A DNA stretch of 10,175 bases from Balneolia bacterium (GTDB lineage Bacteria > Bacteroidota > Rhodothermia > Balneolales > Cyclonatronaceae), in NCBI GenBank assembly GCA_003566395.1, contig PXDL01000468.1, positions 1 through 10,175 on the forward strand, given 5' to 3'. This document shows, one piece after another, positions 1 through 6,340 of this stretch. The notes under the pieces are model-generated. The model did no database searches, was not told where the DNA came from, and saw nothing but the letters and a program-made list of their open reading frames with translations. The position numbers and the translations under genes are program-made. Every line of letters begins with the position of its first letter. The stretch's first letter is position 1.

Positions 1-130
1 AAGCCAGACAGTCTTTGCCGCTCTGAAACGAGTGAAGCAGTTCACTTAGCCCTTTTTTTCGGAAAATGAACTGTATAATTTTCAGCATTACCGGATCATC
101 GTCAACACTAAGGATGGTGGAAAACGTCAT
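1..130 (-). CDS. Response regulator receiver-domain protein, N-terminal part only
   Basis: Reading the minus strand from the ATG at 130-128 gives 43 residues without a stop before the window edge. They start MTFSTILSVDDDPVMLKIIQ and continue to GKDCLA. A hydrophobic first strand (TILSV) followed by the acidic cluster D10-D11-D12 and a proline is the hallmark of CheY-type receiver domains, where these acidic residues bind Mg2+ next to the phosphorylated aspartate. The phosphoacceptor Asp and any output domain lie beyond the window, so it cannot be said whether this is a stand-alone receiver, a DNA-binding regulator or a hybrid protein. The gene diverges from uvrB and has about 630 bases of upstream sequence. 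Family assignment is fairly secure despite the short stretch; the specific function is unknown. Confidence 0.8.
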   Translation of the reverse strand, partial: MTFSTILSVDDDPVMLKIIQFIFRKKGLSELLHSFQSGKDCLA

Positions 131-758
131 GATAGCAAAAACAACAGTGAATCGAGTATGTGGCCGGAAGGATTTAATCAGTTCATACCCTTCCGACGGA
201 TAAGGTCCGGGAGTCCCGGATGTGATCGAATTTTTTGGACGCGAAAATTAACAGCGAATAAACAGATTGATAGCCTGATAAGATTGTCTTACTCAAGAAG
301 CTCAGGCAAAATCTTTCCCCACAATGGATTAACAATGAAGAGAAGTTATAAAAAATTTTAATATTTAAAAACTTGAAAAAGAACTTCCACGGTTAAGCTC
401 CCGCGATCGAAAATGGTGATCGGGTTTCAGTGGATAAAAGGCTGACGAGGCCGGCAGGAAAGACTGCAGCGAGATTCCTCCGATTTTCTTAAGCAAGCTT
501 GTTTCACCAATTTCCGGCTCTACGAATGATGACCGGCAGGTCTGAGAATGAGTAATGAACTCTGAAAAAAAATCCATGAATAAAACTCCGGCCCGTTAAA
601 GCAGTTGGGCGTGGAGTTGTCGGATGATTACACTGAAGTTTGAAAAGGTTCGGGGCTGAAGTAATGCAAACCATTTTTGACATGATTGCGTTATCTTGGG
701 CTGCGGCAACGTACTTCTTGCTGCACCAATACATTAATCCAAATGAGCACCGCTACTT
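131..758. other. Long intergenic region between divergent genes, no gene seen
   Basis: This stretch separates the leftward response regulator from rightward uvrB. Small open frames exist on both strands, but none shows a recognisable motif, amphipathic pattern or convincing start. An AT-rich block lies at about 342-378. A perfect dyad lies at 206-220. Both genes must have their promoters here. I could not identify either promoter with confidence: a TTGACA hexamer at 677-682 has no good partner at the usual distance. Confidence 0.6.
206..220. promoter_or_regulatory. Perfect 7-bp inverted repeat, possible operator or small hairpin
   Basis: TCCGGGA, one central G, then TCCCGGA forms a perfect dyad 76-90 bases upstream of the response regulator start. 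The one-base centre suits a protein-binding operator better than an RNA hairpin, although six pairs around a three-base loop are also possible. A T6 run at 230-235 is too far from the stem for a standard intrinsic terminator, and no gene precedes it on that strand. A regulatory role is inference from position and symmetry. Confidence 0.3.
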
Positions 759-2810
759 ATGCCAACATCCGGATTCAGGCTGAAATCCGATTTTAAGCCC
801 GCAGGAGATCAGCCCGCGGCAATCAAAGCATTATCAACCGGACTAACGCAGGGTGAAAAGTTCCAGACGCTGCTTGGAATTACGGGCTCGGGGAAAACCC
901 GCACCATCGCTTCGGTAATAGAACAGGTGAACCGCCCAACGCTGGTCATGAGCCATAACAAAACGCTCGCGGCTCAGCTCTACAGAGAGTTCAGTGATTT
1001 TTTTCCTGAAAACTGCGTCGAGTTTTTTATTAGCTATTACGATTACTACCAGCCCGAAGCCTACATCGCCTCCAGCGACAAATACATTGAAAAAGATCTT
1101 TCTATCAATGATGAAATTCAGCGCCTGCGCCTGCGTGCTACAAGCTCGCTGCTTTCCGGAAGACGGGATGTGATTATAGTGGCGTCGGTGAGCTGTATTT
1201 ACGGTATCGGTTCGCCCTCTGAATATGCGAAGCTCATAATCCCGCTTAAAGTGGGTGATATCGTTTCGCGCAACAAACTGCTGTACGATTTTGTGGAGCT
1301 GCACTACAACCGAAACGATTACGACTTCAAACGCTCAACCTTCCGTGTTCGCGGCGACGTGGTGGATATTATCCCGGCCTATTCAGAGCATGCGCTGCGC
1401 ATCGAGTTCTGGGCCGATGAAATCGAGAAACTCTCCATTTTCAATCCCGACACCGGGGATATCATTGAGGATGTGGAGGAGTTTACCATCTATCCGGCAT
1501 CACACTATGTAACGAGTAAAGACCGGCAGGCAGAAACCATCAAACTGATAGAAGATGAGCTGGACTGGCGGCTTGATGTGCTTCGAAGTGAGGAAAAATT
1601 TATCGAAGCCCAGCGGTTGGAACAGCGAACGACATTCGATCTGGAGATGATCAAGGAAATCGGATACTGTCCCGGTATTGAGAATTATTCGCGCTATCTG
1701 GCCGGACGCAAACCGGGTGAGCGGCCTTTTTGTCTGATGGATTATTTCCCCGAAGATTATCTGGTTGTAATGGACGAAAGCCATCAGTCGGTTCCGCAGA
1801 TTGATGCCATGTACGGCGGGGACCGCTCCCGGAAAATGGCGCTGGTGGAACACGGATTCCGGCTCCCCTCGGCAATGGATAACCGTCCGCTTACATTTCA
1901 GGAATGGGAAAGTATGATTCATCAGTGCATTTTTGTGAGCGCCACACCCGCCGATTATGAACTGGAGGAATCAGGCGGCTCGTTCGTTGAGCAAATTATA
2001 CGCCCGACCGGATTGATGGAGCCGAAGGTAGAAATGCGTCCGCTTGATAATCAGATCGACGACCTCATTGATGAAATCCGCAAGGTTACGGCAAAAGGTG
2101 AGCGGGTTCTTGTGCTAACGCTTACCAAGCGCATGAGTGAGGAACTCAGCGATTACCTCAAGAATATGGGGGTTCGGGCCGCCTACATGCACAGTGAGCT
2201 GGACGCTCTGGAGCGAATCGAGGTGTTGTACCGTTTTCGTAAGGGCGATTTCAACGTGTTGGTGGGGATAAACCTGCTGAGGGAAGGTATCGATATTCCC
2301 GAACTCAGCCTGGTGGCGATTCTGGATGCCGACAAAGAAGGGTTTCTGCGATCCGATACGTCCCTCTTTCAGATTGCGGGCCGGGCAGCCCGAAATGTGG
2401 AGGGACGCGTAATTTTTTATGCGAACAAAGTTACCAAAAGCATGAAAAAGGTGATGGATGAAATGGAGCGCCGGCGCAAAATACAGCGTGATTATAACGA
2501 GAAGCACGGCATCAATCCGCAAACAATTGTTAAAGAGTTGAAGCCGCTGGTTGATCCCGGCCTGATTTCAAGTAAGTCGATTGATCTTGAGGAAGCCTAT
2601 CCTGAGCAGGAAGCCGTTGAACTGGTGAAAGTTGCCGACGACGGTATTCATTACAGGCCTAATCCGGCCATGAAAGAAGTTGTATTTGAAAACAAACAGG
2701 AGTTTATTAATCATCTCACCGAAACCATGAAAACGGCCGCCCGCAACCTTGAGTTTGAAGAAGCGGCCCGCATCAGGGATCAGATTGAGCAGTTTAAAAA
2801 AGAGGACTAA
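759..2810 (+). CDS. uvrB: Excinuclease ABC subunit UvrB
   Basis: UvrB is the DNA-damage verification helicase of nucleotide excision repair; it is loaded by UvrA and recruits UvrC for incision. The 683-residue product is normal length. Visible landmarks are Walker A GITGSGKT (40-47), the damage-probing beta-hairpin YYDYYQPEAY (93-102), the DESH Walker B/motif II (339-342), SATP motif III (394-397), the motif VI segment QIAGRAARN (538-546) and a C-terminal UVR domain (about 645-680, NLEFEEAARIRDQI) that contacts UvrC. All helicase motifs look intact. The ATG at 759 is the first possible start, because an in-frame TGA lies at 744-746. No good Shine-Dalgarno site precedes it. No uvrA or uvrC lies nearby, and no LexA-type operator was recognised upstream. 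Confidence 0.98.
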   Translation: MPTSGFRLKSDFKPAGDQPAAIKALSTGLTQGEKFQTLLGITGSGKTRTIASVIEQVNRPTLVMSHNKTLAAQLYREFSDFFPENCVEFFISYYDYYQPEAYIASSDKYIEKDLSINDEIQRLRLRATSSLLSGRRDVIIVASVSCIYGIGSPSEYAKLIIPLKVGDIVSRNKLLYDFVELHYNRNDYDFKRSTFRVRGDVVDIIPAYSEHALRIEFWADEIEKLSIFNPDTGDIIEDVEEFTIYPASHYVTSKDRQAETIKLIEDELDWRLDVLRSEEKFIEAQRLEQRTTFDLEMIKEIGYCPGIENYSRYLAGRKPGERPFCLMDYFPEDYLVVMDESHQSVPQIDAMYGGDRSRKMALVEHGFRLPSAMDNRPLTFQEWESMIHQCIFVSATPADYELEESGGSFVEQIIRPTGLMEPKVEMRPLDNQIDDLIDEIRKVTAKGERVLVLTLTKRMSEELSDYLKNMGVRAAYMHSELDALERIEVLYRFRKGDFNVLVGINLLREGIDIPELSLVAILDADKEGFLRSDTSLFQIAGRAARNVEGRVIFYANKVTKSMKKVMDEMERRRKIQRDYNEKHGINPQTIVKELKPLVDPGLISSKSIDLEEAYPEQEAVELVKVADDGIHYRPNPAMKEVVFENKQEFINHLTETMKTAARNLEFEEAARIRDQIEQFKKED

Positions 2811-2882
2811 AAACTGAATATCTTTCGGTTGAAAAAGGGTTAAAAAACACCGCCCGACTTTGATTTAGAACACCAAAAAAAC

Positions 2883-3446
2883 ATGAGCACATACCATTAC
2901 CTGAAATCTCTGATCAGAGACAAAAATGTAGCCTCAGTGACGCCCAGCTCCGGGTTTACCGTAAAAAAAGCAACCCGGAAAATCGACTTCAGCCGGGATA
3001 ACATCATTATTGAATACGGTCCGGGTACGGGCGTTTTTGCCGATTATATGCTTGAAAGGATGACGCCCGATTCAAGGCTGATTATGATAGAGCTGAATTC
3101 GGGTTTCGCCCAAAAACTCCGGGACATCGGAGACCCGAGGGTTTCGGTTCATGAAGCATCGGCCGAATCGGTGGAAGAAATTGCGGAGAAGCAGGGTGTA
3201 AACAGAGCGGATTACATTTTGTCGGGCATTCCCTTTAGTTTTTTGCAGGATGATGTAAAACACGGGATTCTCGCAGCCTCATGCCGCCTGCTGGCCGATG
3301 AGGGATATTTCCTCGCTTATCAGACCTCATCGCATCTTAAGAAGGCTTTGCAGCAGCACTTTTCGCAGGTGCACACCACATATGAATTTCGTAATATACC
3401 GCCGATGTGCATTTACGAAGCCTGTAAGCAAGATTCGGAAAGCTGA
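2883..3446 (+). CDS. Class I SAM-dependent methyltransferase, KsgA/PmtA-like (COG3963 type)
   Basis: The 187-residue protein has a Rossmann-type SAM-binding core: motif I EYGPGTGV (44-51), the acidic residue ending strand 2 (E70 in MIELN), and a motif IV-like SGIPFS (114-119). SGxPxx at that place is typical of the group of putative phospholipid N-methyltransferases related to rRNA adenine dimethyltransferases, whereas true KsgA/Erm enzymes carry N-L/I-P-Y/F. The N-terminal 'Fxxx' region and small size also fit a stand-alone catalytic domain lacking the KsgA C-terminal RNA-binding domain. The substrate, lipid or other, cannot be decided from sequence. It starts 72 bases after uvrB with an A-rich leader and no Shine-Dalgarno. 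It is followed after 9 bases, in the same reading frame, by aat, which suggests cotranscription. Confidence 0.8.
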   Translation: MSTYHYLKSLIRDKNVASVTPSSGFTVKKATRKIDFSRDNIIIEYGPGTGVFADYMLERMTPDSRLIMIELNSGFAQKLRDIGDPRVSVHEASAESVEEIAEKQGVNRADYILSGIPFSFLQDDVKHGILAASCRLLADEGYFLAYQTSSHLKKALQQHFSQVHTTYEFRNIPPMCIYEACKQDSES

Positions 3447-3455
3447 GCCCGAGGT

Positions 3456-4073
3456 ATGGAGCAACAAACCATCATACCGCCGGGAGAGATTATTCAGGCT
3501 TACCGAAACGGATACTTTCCGATGGCCGAAAGTGCACGGGCAGATGCTGATGTTTTTTGGTATACGGCCCGGAAAAGGGGGATTATTCCGCTTGAATCTT
3601 TTCATATATCAAAGCGATCACTTCGCTATTTTAATTCGTTTGGATACCGGCCTGAACTGGATAAAGCTTTTGAGCACGTAATAGATGGTTGTGCCTCACG
3701 CGATTCCACCTGGATCAATCCGGTCATCAAAAACACGTTTTGCGAGTTACACAGGCAAGGTCTTGCCCATTCGGTTGAAGTTTGGAAAGACAGTGAACTG
3801 GTAGGAGGTCTTTACGGGATTGCGCTCGGCGGAGCTTTTTTTGCGGAGTCGGTCTTTCAATCGGCGCCGGAAGCTCACAAAGCGGCTATCTATTTTTGCT
3901 ACCGGCAGTTAAAGCAGCAGCAGTTTGGCTTGTGGGATGTTCAGTTTCATACCCCGCATCTGGAGCAATTCGGATGCACGGAGATTTCAGGGGGACGATA
4001 CCGAAAACTACTTGCCGGGGCCCTCAGGCTGGATCGCCGTTTTGATGGTCGCAGCGATGAAAACCTAATTTGA
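3456..4073 (+). CDS. aat: Leucyl/phenylalanyl-tRNA--protein transferase
   Basis: Aat transfers Leu or Phe from aminoacyl-tRNA to proteins with N-terminal Arg or Lys in the cytoplasm, producing N-degrons read by ClpS and destroyed by ClpAP. Family signatures are YRNGYFPMAE (16-25), FWYTARKRGIIP (34-45), TWINP (85-89), HSVEVW followed by ELVGGLYGIALGGAFFAESVF (about 105-134), and DVQFHTPHLEQFG (161-173). D161 and Q163 correspond to the Asp and Gln placed at the active site in the E. coli enzyme. At 205 residues it is shorter than the E. coli protein, mainly at the ends. The ATG is the first start after the methyltransferase stop TGA (3444-3446), which is in the same frame. A GAGG at 3451-3454 lies only one base from the ATG, too close for a usual Shine-Dalgarno. 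No clpS or clpA neighbour is present. Confidence 0.95.
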   Translation: MEQQTIIPPGEIIQAYRNGYFPMAESARADADVFWYTARKRGIIPLESFHISKRSLRYFNSFGYRPELDKAFEHVIDGCASRDSTWINPVIKNTFCELHRQGLAHSVEVWKDSELVGGLYGIALGGAFFAESVFQSAPEAHKAAIYFCYRQLKQQQFGLWDVQFHTPHLEQFGCTEISGGRYRKLLAGALRLDRRFDGRSDENLI

Positions 4074-4087
4074 ATAAAAAAGAATAC

Positions 4088-4846
4088 ATGGGGCTTTCAG
4101 CCGAAAATCTGATCAAAAATTTCGGGAAACTTCGGGTCCTCGACAATCTGTCGTTTCACTTTTCTTCAGGGACCGTTCTGGGGCTGCTGGGGAATAACGG
4201 CGCCGGAAAATCAACCCTGATTCACATCCTGTGCGATCTGATCCGCCCGGATGCCGGAGAGGTGAAAATTTTAGACAAAAGTTATGAAGATGATCCGCTG
4301 CAGATTCGGCAGCAGATGGGCGTGCTTCCCGAAAGCGGCCTGCTGAACGGAGACTTGAGCGGGCGTGAGCAAATCGAGTTTACCTCCCTGCTGTACGGTA
4401 TCCGCCCCGATGACATCAAAGAGCAGGTAGATGCTATGCTGACCTATTTCTTTGACGATAACAGCCTGCTTTCCCGGCGTTGCGGCACCTATTCCACCGG
4501 AATGAAAAAAAAGCTGGGGCTGATTCTCGCCTTCATGCACCGCCCGTCTGTTGTATTAATGGATGAACCTTTTTCCGGTCTCGATCCGGCCTCGGCCCGG
4601 CTGGTGATCAACTTTCTGAATGCTTACAAGAGAGCCGACCGCACCATGCTCATTTCTTCCCACAATTTGTCGTATGTCCAGAAGGTGGCCACGCATATCG
4701 CGGTGCTGCATGAAGGCAGATTCCCGTTTTCCGGCACCAGAGAAGACTTCACTGAAGACGGACAGCAGCAGATTGAACGCTCGCTGTTTGAACTAATTAT
4801 GCCTCTTGAAAAAGACACGCACGACCTCAAGCGTGTGCTTGCCTGA
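4088..4846 (+). CDS. ABC transporter ATP-binding protein
   Basis: A cytoplasmic ATPase subunit of an ABC exporter of the ABC-2 (DrrA/EcsA-like) kind, 252 residues from the chosen ATG. Counted from that start it shows Walker A GNNGAGKST (35-43), a Q-loop region MGVLPESG in which Glu sits where Gln is usual, a divergent signature YSTGMKKKL (135-143, in place of LSGGQ), Walker B VVLMDE (155-160), the D-loop GLDP and the switch histidine in SSHN. Nucleotide-binding residues are intact. The frame stays open upstream to a TTG at 4070 that overlaps the aat stop by four bases and would add six residues (NKKEY region). I prefer ATG 4088 because family members begin just before such a strand and the leader is A-rich, but TTG is possible. 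The next gene, five bases downstream, is the probable membrane partner. Transported substrate unknown. Confidence 0.93.
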   Translation: MGLSAENLIKNFGKLRVLDNLSFHFSSGTVLGLLGNNGAGKSTLIHILCDLIRPDAGEVKILDKSYEDDPLQIRQQMGVLPESGLLNGDLSGREQIEFTSLLYGIRPDDIKEQVDAMLTYFFDDNSLLSRRCGTYSTGMKKKLGLILAFMHRPSVVLMDEPFSGLDPASARLVINFLNAYKRADRTMLISSHNLSYVQKVATHIAVLHEGRFPFSGTREDFTEDGQQQIERSLFELIMPLEKDTHDLKRVLA

Positions 4847-4851
4847 ACTCT

Positions 4852-6261
4852 ATGGCCGAACAGCTTCTCAAACACAAACCATCGACCTTTAAGCTTGGGC
4901 TTTTTCTAATAAAAACCAGGCTCCGTCTCATTTTTTCGGGTGATGAAAATACGGCCCTGAATATAGGTCGCGTGTTTTTGGTGTTGTTTTTGATTCTCTA
5001 TTCCGTACTTGCCGGATTCACCCTGCTTCTGAGTGATCCGGATAGTCTCCGGCTGTTTTATGTAGCTATCATGGGTAGTATCCCGGCCATCATTATTTCA
5101 AGCGGCATTTTTCCAGTGTTGAAACTGCCCACGAGCGTAGTTCCGGGTTATGCGCCGGTTCCGTCCCGACAGGCAGGCGTGCTCAACCTGATGTACAACC
5201 TCTGTCGCCCAGGAACCATTTACGGACTCATTTTTCTTGTCACTACGTCCGTCATCACCTACAGCATGGGCCCGTGGCTCTTGTTCGACGGTATCCTGCT
5301 TATTATAGCTACAAGCTCCCTCGATTTTGCGGTGAAACAAACCATTCTCGCGGTACAGACCAAAGGGTTTAAAGGTTTTCGGTTCCTCCTATTGGTGGGC
5401 CTGGTGAATGTGCTCGGGCTGAGCCTCTATTTTGTGATCTATTTTTTCAATCTGCTTTCCGCGCCTGAGCATTTCAGTATGTATCTGCTTTTGTTCACGA
5501 TAAGCTGTGTCGTCTATTATTCCTACACCATAGAGCTGACCGAAACGCCGGATTCCGACAGCGTTTTTGCATCCGATACCATTATAAACAAACCGGTGAA
5601 ATCCTTGGGGATGGCGGCCCGGATCGCATATGGTCGCAAACGGTCCACAAGGCCCATGTACACTCTTATTCCCGTTTTTAACGCCCTGATAGCTCTGTAC
5701 ATCTACTATATTTCCGATCCGACCATGAACGTGGTGTTTGCGCTGATGCTCTCTTTCCCTCTGCTGCCGTTTACATACGTTCATAACAACTTCTGGGGAT
5801 TTTTCAACCAAAACTGGCTGGCACTCAGAATGAGTCCGTCCGGGCCCTCGGTGCGATGGAAACTGTATCTCGGCGCCCTGGGCTTTCCGCTTCTGTTGGA
5901 TTTTGTGAGCTCTTTTCTTGCTCTCTGGCTGAGCGGAGTTCTGGAAGTGAAACATTTCGTCCTGTATCTGATGCTCGTACCGCCGGTGCTGCTGCTGGGT
6001 TACTGGTCGAGTATTCGGTTTCCGCGGAAAGTCAGCGATGTGACGATGGTGCACCAGATGACCTCGTTTAAGAACAATACCTCGGGACTGAGTTCATTTA
6101 TTATTATTCTGCTTTGCTACGGCCTGAGCTTGCTCGTAATTCTGGGCTATACGATGATAGCGCTGGGCGCTGCCGTCCTTGCCTGTGGAATGGCCGTTTA
6201 TTTAATCCGGACGGCGGAGCCAGAATCCGATTATCTGCTGGCCGCAAAGCTTTTCAGGTAG
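4852..6261 (+). CDS. Polytopic membrane protein, probable ABC exporter permease
   Basis: A 469-residue hydrophobic protein with about twelve predicted membrane segments, judged by eye at roughly 40-61, 70-91, 120-137, 142-157, 178-201, 208-226, 268-287, 292-309, 336-360, 367-385, 413-432 and 434-452. An amphipathic, basic N-terminus (KTRLRLIF) precedes the first helix. A charged loop at about 228-265 (acidic TPDSDSVFASD, then basic GRKRSTR) divides the protein into two halves. There is no ATPase motif. It begins five bases after the ATPase stop, so the two probably form one transporter by operon logic, as in ABC-2 systems whose permease sequences diverge strongly. I do not recognise a specific family, and the substrate is unknown. 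It is longer than the usual six-helix ABC-2 permease, which would fit a fused or duplicated permease working with an ATPase dimer. Confidence 0.8.
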   Translation: MAEQLLKHKPSTFKLGLFLIKTRLRLIFSGDENTALNIGRVFLVLFLILYSVLAGFTLLLSDPDSLRLFYVAIMGSIPAIIISSGIFPVLKLPTSVVPGYAPVPSRQAGVLNLMYNLCRPGTIYGLIFLVTTSVITYSMGPWLLFDGILLIIATSSLDFAVKQTILAVQTKGFKGFRFLLLVGLVNVLGLSLYFVIYFFNLLSAPEHFSMYLLLFTISCVVYYSYTIELTETPDSDSVFASDTIINKPVKSLGMAARIAYGRKRSTRPMYTLIPVFNALIALYIYYISDPTMNVVFALMLSFPLLPFTYVHNNFWGFFNQNWLALRMSPSGPSVRWKLYLGALGFPLLLDFVSSFLALWLSGVLEVKHFVLYLMLVPPVLLLGYWSSIRFPRKVSDVTMVHQMTSFKNNTSGLSSFIIILLCYGLSLLVILGYTMIALGAAVLACGMAVYLIRTAEPESDYLLAAKLFR

Positions 6262-6272
6262 TCAACTGAAAC

Positions 6273-6303
6273 AGACGGCCTGCACAATCAGTAAGCCGTT
6301 TTC
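6273..6303 (+). terminator. Weak terminator-like hairpin after the ABC permease
   Basis: AGACGGC (6273-6279) can pair with GCCGTTT (6295-6301), including one G-U pair, around a 15-base loop. It is followed by only a short T-rich tail. It lies 12 bases after the permease stop and before the peptidase gene. The large loop and poor U-tract make it a weak candidate. Confidence 0.25.
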
Positions 6304-6340
6304 AACAGCAATACATACACCTACACGAATACTAAACAAC

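Noticed and set aside
206..235. Rho-independent terminator formed by the 206-220 dyad and the T6 run
   Set aside because: The T-run begins ten bases after the stem, and no plus-strand gene lies upstream to terminate.
158..361. A 67-residue plus-strand open frame near the left edge
   Set aside because: Basic, irregular composition, no motif, and it spans the perfect dyad and AT-rich block, so it looks like chance.
677..682. TTGACA as the -35 box of a uvrB promoter
   Set aside because: No acceptable -10 hexamer lies about 17 bases downstream, and FCB-type bacteria often use other promoter consensus sequences.
365..734. Two overlapping minus-strand open frames upstream of uvrB
   Set aside because: They overlap each other, have Ser/Pro/Arg-rich composition without secondary-structure pattern, and lack a credible start signal. 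I could not link them to any protein family.
843..1304. A 153-residue open frame on the minus strand inside uvrB
   Set aside because: The plus strand encodes intact UvrB motifs here, and the reverse frame shows no family features.
5389..6054. A 221-residue open frame on the minus strand opposite the permease
   Set aside because: It lies fully inside a convincing membrane-protein gene. Its His/Gln/Arg-rich composition is what the complement of a hydrophobic gene gives, and it has no domain motif.
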